Positions 49,457 to 58,101 of a DNA stretch of 64,000 nt are shown here, one piece after another (position 1 is the first letter of the stretch; each line of letters opens with the position of its first letter). Location: assembly GCA_032334235.1 (NCBI GenBank), contig JAVSGI010000003.1, positions 434,001-498,000 of the forward strand, read 5' to 3'. A program made the translations under genes and the position numbers. The stretch is from Paracoccaceae bacterium Fryx2 (GTDB lineage Bacteria > Pseudomonadota > Alphaproteobacteria > Rhodobacterales > Rhodobacteraceae). Under the pieces are notes generated by a model. The model was given only the letters and a program-made list of their open reading frames with translations, ran no database searches and was not told the origin of the DNA.

Positions 49457-50617
49457 TCAGGCCCCCAGTGGCCGCAGGAGATCGCGCGCGATGATGTGGC
49501 GCTGGATCTCGGACGTGCCGTCCCAAATCCGTTCCACCCGCGCATCGCGCCAGAAACGTTCCAGCGGCAGGTCGTCCATCAGCCCCATGCCGCCGTGCAC
49601 CTGGATCGCGCGGTCCGTCACCCGCGCCAGCATCTCGGTGGCATAGACCTTGGCAGAGGCGATCTCGCGGTTGGCGGGCAGGCCCTGGTCCAGCCGCCAG
49701 GCAGCGGCGAGGGTCAGCCAGTCGGCGGCGTCGATTTCCGTGATGGAGTCGGCCAGCTGGAACCCGACACCCTGGAACCTGCCGATCGGCTGGCCGAACT
49801 GCCGCCGCTGTGCTGCATAGTCGAGCATCAGGTCGAACACCCGGCGGGCGCGGCCGACGCTCATCGTGGCGGCGGTGATGCGGGTGGCGTAAAGCCAGTC
49901 GTTCATCACGGCAAAGCCGCCGTCGACCTCGCCCAGCACCTGGGCATCGGGCAGGCGGCAGTTGTCGAAGTCGAGGATCATGTTCCTGTAGCCGCGATGG
50001 CTGACCGAGCGGTAGCCGTCGCGGATGGTGAAGCCGGGGGTGCCGCGATCCACCAGAAAGGTGGTGATCTTCTTCTTTGGCGCCCCTGCCGTGTCCTCGA
50101 CCCCGGTCGCCACGAAGACGATCACGAAATCGGCGTGCTCGGCGCCCGAGATGAAATGCTTGGTGCCGTTGATCACCCAGTCGCCGCCGTCGCGCCGCGC
50201 CGTGGTCTTCATGCCGCGCACATCTGACCCTGCATCGGGTTCGGTCATCGCCAGCGCGTCCATCCGCTCTCCGCGCACCGCGGGCTTGAGGTAGCGTTCG
50301 ATCTGTTCGCCCTTGCATGCCATCAGAATGTTCTGCGGGCGCCCGAAGAAATGCGTCAGCGCCATCGAGCCGCGCCCCAACTCGCGTTCGACCAGCGCGA
50401 AATCGACATGGCCAAGCCCGGGGCCGCCGACGCTTTCGGGGAAGTTGCAGGCATAGAATCCCAGATCCAGCGTTTTCCGCCTGATCTCGGCGCCAAGCTC
50501 GGGCGGCACGAAGCCCTGCTGTTCCACCAGCCGTTCGTGCGGGTAGATCTCGGTTTCGACAAAGCCGCGCACCGTCGCGACTATCATCTCCTGTTCCGCG
50601 GTCAGGCCGAAATCCAT
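49457..50617 (-). CDS. Acyl-CoA dehydrogenase, possibly gamma-butyrobetainyl-CoA dehydrogenase
   Basis: 386 aa, normal family length. FAD and substrate signatures: AMTEPDAGSDVRGMKTTARR, GTKHFISGAEHADFVI, and IQVHGGMGLMDDLPLERFWR. At the C-terminal site where medium- and short-chain enzymes have YEGT with the catalytic Glu, this one reads IWDGTSEIQR, so Asp may replace Glu. The gene overlaps the carnitine dehydrogenase stop as ATGA. Context suggests it oxidises gamma-butyrobetainyl-CoA to crotonobetainyl-CoA, feeding the CaiD-like enzyme. Electron acceptor would be ETF. Confidence 0.82.
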   Translation of the reverse strand: MDFGLTAEQEMIVATVRGFVETEIYPHERLVEQQGFVPPELGAEIRRKTLDLGFYACNFPESVGGPGLGHVDFALVERELGRGSMALTHFFGRPQNILMACKGEQIERYLKPAVRGERMDALAMTEPDAGSDVRGMKTTARRDGGDWVINGTKHFISGAEHADFVIVFVATGVEDTAGAPKKKITTFLVDRGTPGFTIRDGYRSVSHRGYRNMILDFDNCRLPDAQVLGEVDGGFAVMNDWLYATRITAATMSVGRARRVFDLMLDYAAQRRQFGQPIGRFQGVGFQLADSITEIDAADWLTLAAAWRLDQGLPANREIASAKVYATEMLARVTDRAIQVHGGMGLMDDLPLERFWRDARVERIWDGTSEIQRHIIARDLLRPLGA

Positions 50618-52071
50618 CAGGCTCTCCCTTGACCGATGGCGCGGCCGGCCGTTTCGGGCAGCGTAAGCGCCTGGTGGGCGGCGGCAATCGGCAGCAGCCG
50701 GTCGAGGATCGCGGCCGGGGCGGCGCAGGTCTTGCCCCTGCCCATGTCGACGTGCAGCAGCATCTGTTCCAGCGTCGCCAGCAGCACGCCGCCCCGCGAG
50801 ATGCGGATGAACACCCGAAGCCGCTTCTCGTCGGCCGCCAGCACCTGCACCGTGCCGGTCAGCGCGTCGCCAACCTTCGCCTCGCCCAGATGCAGGATAT
50901 GGGTCTCGGCGGTGTAGTAGCTGAAGCCGGTCTTCACATAATCCACATCGGCGCCGATGAAGCGCAGGAAGGCATCGACCGTTTCCGACGAGGCGAACAG
51001 GTAGCGGCTTTCGGTCATGTGGCCGTTGTAGTCGATCCAGCCCGGCAGCACCTGCATCCGCGCCATTTCCAGCGGCGCGGCGGTGTCGGGCGCGGGGTCG
51101 GCCAGCGCCAGCCTGCGGCGCTCGTCATGCTCGCGCAGCACGCGGCCCGCCCCCCAGTTGCGCTCTTTCAGCACGCGCAGGAAGCCGATCAGGTTGCTGT
51201 CGCGGATGCGTTCCAACTCGCGGATGCTGTGATGCCCCGACTGCGCGTCCGACTGCCCTGCGATCAGGTCCACCAGCGCGTCGTTGAACTCGGGCACGTC
51301 GGTCAGCCTGGTCCAGGGCCAGGCGAGGCAGGGCCCGAACTGCGCCATGAAATGCTTCATCCCGGCCTCGCCCCCCGCCACGCGGTAGGTCTCGAACAGC
51401 CCCATCTGGCCCCAGCGCAGGCCAAAGCCCATGCGGATCGCCTCGTCGATCTCCTCGGTGGTTGCGACGCCGTCCTTCACCAGCCACAGCGCCTCGCGCC
51501 ACACGGCTTCCAGAAAGCGGTCCGCGATATGGGCGTCGATCTCCTTCCTGACATGCAGGGGAAACATTCCGATCTGGCGCAGGATGTCCTTGGCGCGCTC
51601 GATCGCCGCCGGGTCGGAGGCCGCCGAGGGCACCACTTCGGCCAGCGGCAACAGGTAGACCGGGTTGAACGGATGCACGACAAAGATCGTGGCGGGGTTG
51701 GCAGCGCCCTCCTGCAACTGCGACGGCTTGAATCCGCTGGTCGATGACCCGATCAGCGTGTAGGGGCAGGATTGCTGGATCTGTGCAAACACCCGATGCT
51801 TCAGGTCAAGACGCTCCGATACGGATTCCTGAATATAGTCCGCACCTTCCACTGCTTCCCTGATGCTTTGCGCGAAGTGCAGCGCGCCTTCGGCAGGCAT
51901 CGGAATGTCCGACAAGGATGGCAGCGCCGCGCGCGCATTCGCCAGCACCTCGCCGATCTTGCGCGCGGCCTCGGGGTCGGGGTCGAACACCGCCACATCC
52001 CAGCCGTTCAGCAGGAACCGCGCCGCCCAGCCGCCGCCGATCACGCCGCCGCCAATGATCGCGGCCTTCAC
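50617..52071 (-). CDS. lcdH: Carnitine 3-dehydrogenase fused to betainyl-CoA thioesterase
   Basis: 484 aa from a GTG at 52071 that overlaps the upstream stop. Residues 1-310 are a 3-hydroxyacyl-CoA dehydrogenase-type Rossmann enzyme: GGGVIGGGWAARFLLNGWDV, SSTSGFKPSQLQ, VVHPFNPVYLLPLAEVVPS. Residues about 335-475 form a hotdog thioesterase (QVLPGWIDYNGHMTESRYLF). This is the two-domain carnitine dehydrogenase architecture known from rhizobia. It oxidises L-carnitine to 3-dehydrocarnitine with NAD, and the second domain releases glycine betaine from betainyl-CoA made by the next enzyme's reaction. Confidence 0.9.
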   Translation of the reverse strand: MKAAIIGGGVIGGGWAARFLLNGWDVAVFDPDPEAARKIGEVLANARAALPSLSDIPMPAEGALHFAQSIREAVEGADYIQESVSERLDLKHRVFAQIQQSCPYTLIGSSTSGFKPSQLQEGAANPATIFVVHPFNPVYLLPLAEVVPSAASDPAAIERAKDILRQIGMFPLHVRKEIDAHIADRFLEAVWREALWLVKDGVATTEEIDEAIRMGFGLRWGQMGLFETYRVAGGEAGMKHFMAQFGPCLAWPWTRLTDVPEFNDALVDLIAGQSDAQSGHHSIRELERIRDSNLIGFLRVLKERNWGAGRVLREHDERRRLALADPAPDTAAPLEMARMQVLPGWIDYNGHMTESRYLFASSETVDAFLRFIGADVDYVKTGFSYYTAETHILHLGEAKVGDALTGTVQVLAADEKRLRVFIRISRGGVLLATLEQMLLHVDMGRGKTCAAPAAILDRLLPIAAAHQALTLPETAGRAIGQGRA

Positions 52072-52976
52072 AGCGGTGCCCGCTTGTTCAGGTTCAGCTT
52101 CGCCCGCACCTCGGCCGGGGTGATCACCCGCGCCCCGAGGCTGGAAATGATCGTCACCGCCTTTTCCACCAGTTGCGCATTGGTCGCCAGCACCCCCTTG
52201 TCAAGCCACAGGTTGTCCTCCAGCCCGACCCTCACGTTGCCGCCCGCCAGCACCGCCGCCGCAACATAGGGCATCTGGTTGCGCCCGATGCTGAAGGCCG
52301 ACCAGTGCCAGTCGGCGGGCACGTTGTTGACCATGGCGAGGAAGGTGTTCAGATCGTCCGGCGCGCCCCACGGCACCCCCATGCAAAGCTGCACCAGCAC
52401 CGGCGCCGGGATCACGCCCTCCCGCACCAGTTCCCTGGCAAACCACAGGTGCCCGCTGTCGAACGCCTCGACCTCGATCCGCACGCCGGCATCCCGCATC
52501 CGCGCGCCCATGTCGCGCAGCATCCCCGGCGTGTTGACCATCACATAATCGGCCTCGTTGAAGTTCATGGTGCCGCAGTCGAGCGTGCAGATCTCGGGCC
52601 GGCAGGCCACCACATGCGCCACCCGCTCGGCCGCCCCGGCCATGTCGCTGCGCGGCGACATCCGCCCCATCGCCTCGGTGCCGTCGAACAGCAGGTCGCC
52701 CCCCATCCCCGCCGTCAGGTTCAGCACCACGTCGGTCGCACTGTCGCGGATCCGCTCCGTCACCTCCCGATACAAAGCCCCGTCGCGCGACGGCTTCCCG
52801 GTCCCGGGGTCGCGCACATGGCAATGCACCACCGCCGCCCCGGCCTTTGCCGCCGCAATCGCGCTTTCGGCAATCTCGGCCGGGCTGCGCGGCACATGCG
52901 GGCTGCGGTCTTGGGTGCCCCCCGATCCGGTGATGGCACAGGTGATGAAAACCTCGCGGTTCATGGTCAGCGGCAT
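52068..52976 (-). CDS. Beta-keto acid cleavage enzyme (DUF849), 3-dehydrocarnitine:acetyl-CoA type
   Basis: 302 aa; ATG at 52976, or 52964 (MNREVFITC). Zinc-binding VVHCHVRDPGTGKPSRD, MGGDLLFDG and the conserved GNVRVGLEDNLWLDKGVLA identify the BKACE family. With acetyl-CoA it would split 3-dehydrocarnitine into betainyl-CoA and acetoacetate. Direct overlap with the carnitine dehydrogenase/thioesterase gene makes this substrate very likely. It is the first gene of the leftward operon and is divergent from the regulator. Confidence 0.88.
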   Translation of the reverse strand: MPLTMNREVFITCAITGSGGTQDRSPHVPRSPAEIAESAIAAAKAGAAVVHCHVRDPGTGKPSRDGALYREVTERIRDSATDVVLNLTAGMGGDLLFDGTEAMGRMSPRSDMAGAAERVAHVVACRPEICTLDCGTMNFNEADYVMVNTPGMLRDMGARMRDAGVRIEVEAFDSGHLWFARELVREGVIPAPVLVQLCMGVPWGAPDDLNTFLAMVNNVPADWHWSAFSIGRNQMPYVAAAVLAGGNVRVGLEDNLWLDKGVLATNAQLVEKAVTIISSLGARVITPAEVRAKLNLNKRAPL

Positions 52977-53046
52977 GGGGCCTCCTTGGTCTGGCCCGAA
53001 CCTTAGCGGGATTGCACGGCGACGCTTTGCGATTTACGAAGGAAGC
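52977..53046. promoter_or_regulatory. Short divergent control region between the carnitine operon and its regulator
   Basis: 70 bases separate two divergent starts, so both promoters must be here or inside the genes. It holds AAGGAAG as binding site for the regulator gene and AAGGAGG for the operon. A mildly AT-rich stretch CGCTTTGCGATTTACG lies at the regulator side. No clear -35/-10 pair stands out. Confidence 0.4.
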
Positions 53047-54018
53047 ATGTCACAAAGCGCAACAATCTTCGCCCCCGCCAGCACGCCCCTGACCATCGCC
53101 CTGCTGGTCCTGCCGCAATCCTCGATCCTCGAGGTGGCCTGCACGCTTGACCCGCTGCGCGCCGCCAACCGCCACCTCGGCACCGAGAGCTACCGCTGGT
53201 GCGTGGTCTCGCCCGACGGCGCGCCGGTGCCGCTGACCTGCGGCATCGAGCTGCCCTCCACCGGCCCGCTCGCCCGCGCCGAAGGGGCCGATGCGCTGAT
53301 CGTGATCGCGGGCTATGCCCAGGCCGAGGTCGCCACCCGCCCGCTGATCCGCGACCTGCGCCGAATGGCACCGCGTTTCCGCGCCATCGGCGGCATCGAC
53401 GCCGGAACATGGGTGCTGGCCCGCGCCGGGCTGCTCGACGGCCACCGCGCCACGGTTCACTGGGAAGACCTCGAAGACCTTGCCGCCGCCCACCCCCGGA
53501 TCGACGTGCTGCCCGACCGTTTCGTGCTGTCGGGCACGCGCTTCACGGCGGGCGGCGCCGCCCCGGCCGCCGACCTGATGCTGCACCTGATCCGCGCCCG
53601 GCACGGCGCGGCCCTCGCCCGCCAGGTCGCGGCCTCGTTCATCACCACCGCCCGCGACGGTGCCGAACCCCAGATCAGCCCCGCCGCCCCCGACACCCGG
53701 CTCGACCCCCGCATCGCCCAGGCCGTCGCCCGGATGGAATCGCACCTCGACGCGCCCGAACCCGCCAGCGCCACCGCCCGCGCCGTCGGCCTCTCGCCGC
53801 GCCGCCTCGAAACCCTGTTCCGCGCCCAGCTCGGCCTGACCCCCGGCGCCTATGCGCTCGACCTGCGCCTCGCCGCCGCCCGCCGCATGGTCACCGACAC
53901 CAGCCACCCCCTGGCCGAGGTCGCGCTGCGCTGCGGCTTCTCCTCGCCCGCCACGCTCGGCCGCGCCTTCCGCAACCGCTTCGGCACCGCCCCCGGCCAG
54001 CTCCGCCGCCAGCGCTGA
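53047..54018 (+). CDS. GlxA-family AraC-type regulator, CdhR-like
   Basis: 323 aa from the ATG at 53047 with AAGGAAG upstream. Residues 15-180 are a DJ-1/PfpI-like sensor domain (IALLVLPQSSILEVACTLDP, AIGGIDAGTWVLARAGLLDG), without evident catalytic Cys in the usual spot. Residues 225-320 are an AraC helix-turn-helix pair (GLSPRRLETLFRAQLGLTPG, ALRCGFSSPATLGRAFRNRF). CdhR, the carnitine catabolism activator of pseudomonads, has this layout. Divergent position from the dehydrocarnitine cleavage gene supports control of that operon. Confidence 0.85.
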   Translation: MSQSATIFAPASTPLTIALLVLPQSSILEVACTLDPLRAANRHLGTESYRWCVVSPDGAPVPLTCGIELPSTGPLARAEGADALIVIAGYAQAEVATRPLIRDLRRMAPRFRAIGGIDAGTWVLARAGLLDGHRATVHWEDLEDLAAAHPRIDVLPDRFVLSGTRFTAGGAAPAADLMLHLIRARHGAALARQVAASFITTARDGAEPQISPAAPDTRLDPRIAQAVARMESHLDAPEPASATARAVGLSPRRLETLFRAQLGLTPGAYALDLRLAAARRMVTDTSHPLAEVALRCGFSSPATLGRAFRNRFGTAPGQLRRQR

Positions 54019-54031
54019 CCCGCCCCCCAGC

Positions 54032-54093
54032 TTCTTCTGTTTCCAAATATCCCGGGGGTGGGCCCGGCACGGGCGAGGGGGCAGCGCCCCCTC
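54032..54093 (+). repeat. Dispersed repeat, family A, copy 6, with GC hairpin
   Basis: TTCTTCTGTT, TCC, AAATATCCC, then GGGGG at 54032-54058, followed by a hairpin GAGGGGGC-AGC-GCCCCCTC at 54075-54093. It fills the gap between the convergent regulator and M3 peptidase genes and could act as their shared terminator. Confidence 0.75.
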
Positions 54094-54100
54094 CCTTCCC

Positions 54101-56119
54101 TCAGGCCGCGTCCAGCAGCCCCCGCCCCTTCAGCAAAGCCTCCACCCCCGGCATCCGCCCGCGGAACGCGGTATACAAGGCCTCCGCCTCCTGCGACCCG
54201 CCCGCCGACAGGATGAACCGCTCCAGCCGCGCCGCCACTTCCGGGTCGAACGGGTCGCCCGCCTCCTCGAAGGCGGCAAAGGCATCCGCGTCCATCACCT
54301 CCGACCACATGTAGCTGTAATAGCCCGAGGAATAGCCGTCGCCCGAGAAGATATGCGCGAAATGCGGCGTCGCGTGCCGCATCCGTATCGCGCGCGGCAT
54401 CCCCAGCCCTTCCAGCACGTCCGCCTGCGCCGCCATCGGGTCGGCCGGGGCCGCCCCTTCGTGAAAGGCCAGATCCACCAGCGCCGACGAGATGAACTCG
54501 ACGGTGGCAAAGCCCTTGTCATAGGTGCCCGCCGCCAGCAGCCGCTCCCGCATGTCGGCGGGCATCGGCTCCCCGGTCTGCCAGTGCCGCGCGTGCTTCT
54601 CCAGCACTTCGGGCACCTCCAGCCAGTGCTCGTAAAGCTGGCTCGGCAGTTCGACGAAATCGCGCGCCACCGACGTGCCCGAGATGAAGCCATAGGTCAC
54701 ATTCGACAGCATCTGGTGCAGCGCATGGCCGAACTCGTGGAACAGCGTCCGCGCGTCGTCATAGGACAGCAGCGCAGGCGCACCCTTGGCGAAATTGCAC
54801 ACGTTCACCACGATGGGCCGCACCTCGCCCCCCAGCTTGCGCTGGCTGCGGATCGCCGAACACCAGGCACCCGAGCGTTTCGAGCCGCGCGCGAAATAGT
54901 CCCCGATGAACACCGCAACATGGTCGCCCTTGCGCGTCACCTCCCAGGCCCGCGCATCGGGATGGTAAAGCGGCAGGTCCAGCGCGCGGAATTCCAGCCC
55001 GAACAGCCGGTTCGCACAGTCGAACATCGCCCCCAGCATCGCCTCCAGACCCAGATAGGGCTTCAGCGCCGCCTCATCCAGATCATGCTCCGCCCGGCGG
55101 CGCTTCTCGGAATAATACCGCCAGTCCCAGGCCTCCAGCGCGCCGTTGACGCCCTCGGCGTGCATCATGTCTTCCAGCACGGCGGCATCGGCCTCGGCCC
55201 GCCCCTTGGCCGGCGCCCAGACCCGCATCAGCAGGTCGCGCACCGCCGCCGGGGTCTTGGCCATCTCGGGTTCCAGCTTGTAATCGGCAAAGCTGGCATA
55301 ACCCAAGAGCGCGGCCCGCTCGGCCCGCAGCGCCAGAATCTCGGCCGCTACGGCCCGGTTGTCGGTGGCATTGCCATTGGCACCCCGCAGCCCCCAGGCC
55401 TCATAGGCGCGCTGGCGCAGCTCGCGCCGGGGCGAGAACTGCAGGAACGGCACCATCAGCGAGCGGTTCAGCGTCACCACCGGCCCCGGCTGCCCCCGTT
55501 CCGCCCCCGCCGCCCGCGCGGCTTCCACCACGAAATCCGGCAACCCCTCCAGATCGTCCTCGGCCAGCGGCATGAACCAGTCGCGCTCGTCGGCCAGCAG
55601 GTTCTGGCTGAACGCCGTCCCCAGCACCGCCAGCCGCGATTTCACCGCCGTCAGCCGCGCGGCCGCCTCCCCTTCCAGCAGCGCGCCCGACCGCACGAAC
55701 ATCTGCCGGTAAAGCGTCAGCACCCGCAGTTGTTCCGGCGCCAGCCCCAGCGCATCGCGCCCCTGCCATAGCGCCTCGATCCGCCCGAACAGCGCGCGGT
55801 TGTTGGTCACCTCCGACGCGAAGGCTGACATCTTCGGCGCCAGATCGCGCTGCAACGCCTCGCGCGCCTCGGTGCTGTCGGCCCCTGCAAGGTTGTAGAA
55901 CACCCCCGACACCCGGTCGAGCAGCCCTTCGGCCAGTTCCAGCGCCGCAATCGTATCGTCAAACCCCGGCGCCTCCGCCGATCCGGCAATCGCCGCGATA
56001 TTGGCCCGCGCCTCGGCCAGCGCCGCATCGAAGGCCGGGGCAAAATCCCCGTCCCCGATCGCGTCAAACGGCGGCATCCCGAACGGCAGGTCCCAGTCGG
56101 ACAACAGCGGATTGGTCAT
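54101..56119 (-). CDS. dcp: M3 family zinc peptidase, Dcp-like
   Basis: 672 aa from the ATG at 56119 with GGAGA upstream; the frame extends to 56206 without a binding site. Zinc motif HEFGH at 461-465, within LFHEFGHALHQMLS; the further ligand lies in FATVEFISSALVDL. The C-terminal block SGYYSYMWSEVMDADAFAAF matches peptidyl-dipeptidase Dcp. It degrades oligopeptides, removing C-terminal dipeptides; cytoplasmic, as there is no signal peptide. Oligopeptidase A (PrlC) is the alternative name. Single gene transcribed leftward from a 240-base gap. Confidence 0.88.
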   Translation of the reverse strand: MTNPLLSDWDLPFGMPPFDAIGDGDFAPAFDAALAEARANIAAIAGSAEAPGFDDTIAALELAEGLLDRVSGVFYNLAGADSTEAREALQRDLAPKMSAFASEVTNNRALFGRIEALWQGRDALGLAPEQLRVLTLYRQMFVRSGALLEGEAAARLTAVKSRLAVLGTAFSQNLLADERDWFMPLAEDDLEGLPDFVVEAARAAGAERGQPGPVVTLNRSLMVPFLQFSPRRELRQRAYEAWGLRGANGNATDNRAVAAEILALRAERAALLGYASFADYKLEPEMAKTPAAVRDLLMRVWAPAKGRAEADAAVLEDMMHAEGVNGALEAWDWRYYSEKRRRAEHDLDEAALKPYLGLEAMLGAMFDCANRLFGLEFRALDLPLYHPDARAWEVTRKGDHVAVFIGDYFARGSKRSGAWCSAIRSQRKLGGEVRPIVVNVCNFAKGAPALLSYDDARTLFHEFGHALHQMLSNVTYGFISGTSVARDFVELPSQLYEHWLEVPEVLEKHARHWQTGEPMPADMRERLLAAGTYDKGFATVEFISSALVDLAFHEGAAPADPMAAQADVLEGLGMPRAIRMRHATPHFAHIFSGDGYSSGYYSYMWSEVMDADAFAAFEEAGDPFDPEVAARLERFILSAGGSQEAEALYTAFRGRMPGVEALLKGRGLLDAA

Positions 56120-56267
56120 GGCAGGTCTCCTTTGCGCCCAAGCTAGGTCCGTCCCCGCCCGGCGTCCAGCCCAACCGCACCCCCCGCGCCGCGCCGGGCG
56201 CGCCAAACCCTTGCCAACCGGTTAACAGATTTGACGCATTCGAGCATTTTCAAAGCGTTGCACGCCT

Positions 56268-56281
56268 TTTCACGCGTGAAA
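56268..56281. promoter_or_regulatory. Perfect 14-bp palindrome upstream of the M3 peptidase gene
   Basis: TTTCACGCGTGAAA is fully self-complementary and lies in an AT-richer patch about 150 bases before the peptidase start. TTGAAA occurs on the - strand 16 bases further on, a possible -35. It could be a regulator site for the peptidase gene. Confidence 0.4.
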
Positions 56282-56295
56282 CCCGCCCCTGCCCC

Positions 56296-56345
56296 TTCTT
56301 CTGTTCCCAAATATCCCCGGGGGTGCGGGGGCAGGCAGCCCCCGC
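56296..56345 (+). repeat. Dispersed repeat, family A, copy 7, with GC hairpin
   Basis: TTCTTCTGTT, CCC, AAATATCCC, then CGGGGG at 56296-56323, followed by a hairpin GCGGGGGC-AGGCA-GCCCCCGC at 56325-56345. It lies just downstream of the amino-acid permease stop, but in the opposite orientation to that gene. Confidence 0.75.
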
Positions 56346-56359
56346 CGCCGGCCACGCGA

Positions 56360-57157
56360 CTACCCCCGGCCGCCCCGCCGCAGCCGCGCCTCAACCCGCC
56401 GCAAGCCCAGCGACAGTGTGACCGTCATCGTGAGATAGATCAGCGCCACCACGTTGTAGGTCTCGAAATAGCGGAAGTTCCCCGCCGCCGTCACCTTCCC
56501 AAGCTGGGTGATGTCCGTCACCCCCAGCACCGACACCAGACTGGAATCCTTCACCATCGCCACGAAATCGTTGCCATAGGGCGGCAGGATGGTGCGGAAG
56601 GCCTGCGGGAACACGATGTGGCGAAACCGCTGCCAGCGGCCCAGCCCCAGCGCCTCGGCCGCCTCGATCTGTCCCGGATCGACCGACTGCAACCCGGCGC
56701 GGAAGATCTCGGCCAGGAACGCGGCATAGGCCAGCGTCAGCGCGATCACCGCCCGCCACAGCAGCGGGAAGTCGCGCGTCGTGACCGGCGGCAGCCCGGT
56801 CCAGCCGGTCGCCCAGTTCCAGCCCGCCACCAGCCCAGGGGCCAGCACGAAGGCGACATACAGAAGCAGCACGATGATCGGAATGCCCCGCATCACCTCG
56901 ACATAGAAGCGCGCCACCTGCCGCAGCACGATGAACCGCGACCCCGCCGCCAGCGCCAGCCCCAGCCCCAGCGCCGAGGCCATCGCATAGGCGACCAGCG
57001 TGACGAACACCGTGATCCAGATGCCCTTGGCCAGCGTCGCCAGCACCTGCGCATAAAGCCCGTCGGTCGCCACCCGCCAGAACAGGTAAAGGCCGATCCC
57101 GGCCAGCAGGATCAGCCAGTACGGGAAATCCCCGTCCGCGTTGCGCCGTGGCGGCAC
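56360..57157 (-). CDS. Polar amino-acid ABC transporter permease
   Basis: 265 aa with a GTG start at 57157. The family signatures are clear: FYVEVMRGIPIIVLLLYVAF and EIFRAGLQSVDPGQIEAAEA, LGLGRWQRFRHIVFPQAFRT, ILPPYGNDFVAMVKDSSLVS. Several membrane segments. It follows the binding protein by 21 bases and should form a homodimeric channel. No ATPase gene of the HisP/GlnQ type is next to it, so the ATPase must come from elsewhere. Confidence 0.9.
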   Translation of the reverse strand: MPPRRNADGDFPYWLILLAGIGLYLFWRVATDGLYAQVLATLAKGIWITVFVTLVAYAMASALGLGLALAAGSRFIVLRQVARFYVEVMRGIPIIVLLLYVAFVLAPGLVAGWNWATGWTGLPPVTTRDFPLLWRAVIALTLAYAAFLAEIFRAGLQSVDPGQIEAAEALGLGRWQRFRHIVFPQAFRTILPPYGNDFVAMVKDSSLVSVLGVTDITQLGKVTAAGNFRYFETYNVVALIYLTMTVTLSLGLRRVEARLRRGGRG

Positions 57158-57178
57158 CGGGTCAGGCCGCCGCCCGCC

Positions 57179-57967
57179 TCAGCCGCCGATCTTGAAATCG
57201 AGGAACCATTTCTTGTCCAGCGCATCCATCGTGCCATCCGCCTTCATCGCGGCAATCGCCGCGTTGACCGGGGCCACCAGATCCGACCCCTTGGGGAAGA
57301 TGAAGCCGAAATCCTCGGTCCCCAGCTTGTCGCCGACGATCTTCAGCGTGCCGTCCGAGGCCGCGACATAGCCCGCCCCCGCCGTCCCGTCGGTCAGCAC
57401 CAGATCGACATCGCCCGCCCTGAGCGCCTGCACCCCGGCGCCGAAGGTCTCGAACAGCTTGATGCGCGGGTTGGCCTCGTTGCCGTCCAGCACCTCGTAG
57501 ACGCCGACATAGAACGGCGTGGTGCCGGGCTGTGCAGCCATCACCAGCGCCTCGTCGGCGCCAAAGCTTTTCGCATCAGTGAAACGGGTCTCGTCGGCCC
57601 GCACCAGCATCACCATTTCCGAGCGCATGTAGGCATCCGAGAAATCGACCATCTCCTTGCGGTCGTCGCGGATCGTGATCCCGGTCATGCCAATGTCGTA
57701 TTGCCCGCCCGACACCGCCGGAATCATCGCGTCCCAGCTGGAGTTTTCATACTTCGCCACGGCATTCAGGCGCTTGGCGACCTCGGCCATCGCGTCGTAT
57801 TCCCAGCCCACCGCCGCACCCGAGGCATCGACGAACTGAAGCGGCGGATAGGCGTTTTCGGTCACCACGACAATCTCGCGCCCCGCCAGATCGGGCAGGG
57901 CCTGGGCAAACGTGGCGGTCGCGGCAAAGGACATGGCAAGCCCGGCAAGGGCGGCAATCGGTTTCAT
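57179..57967 (-). CDS. Periplasmic amino-acid-type binding protein (family 3)
   Basis: 262 aa from the ATG at 57967 with GGAG 7 bases upstream; the longer open frame is unsupported. Signal peptide [20 protein letters not shown] with a likely cut after AQA. Mature motifs: [55 protein letters not shown], typical of family 3 (HisJ/GlnH) proteins. It binds an amino acid or relative; the ligand is not predictable. Pairs with the next permease. Confidence 0.9.
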   Translation of the reverse strand: MKPIAALAGLAMSFAATATFAQALPDLAGREIVVVTENAYPPLQFVDASGAAVGWEYDAMAEVAKRLNAVAKYENSSWDAMIPAVSGGQYDIGMTGITIRDDRKEMVDFSDAYMRSEMVMLVRADETRFTDAKSFGADEALVMAAQPGTTPFYVGVYEVLDGNEANPRIKLFETFGAGVQALRAGDVDLVLTDGTAGAGYVAASDGTLKIVGDKLGTEDFGFIFPKGSDLVAPVNAAIAAMKADGTMDALDKKWFLDFKIGG

Positions 57968-58101
57968 CGGTGAACTCCTGACTCGAGGCGATGCCGGAGT
58001 ATGGCCGAGGCAGCGGGGGCAGCGCAAGCGGGGGCAAGGGGGTGCCGCGCGCGTTGAGCAGCGGATCGTGCTCCGGCTGGTCAAGCGGTCAACCGGCCCC
58101 T

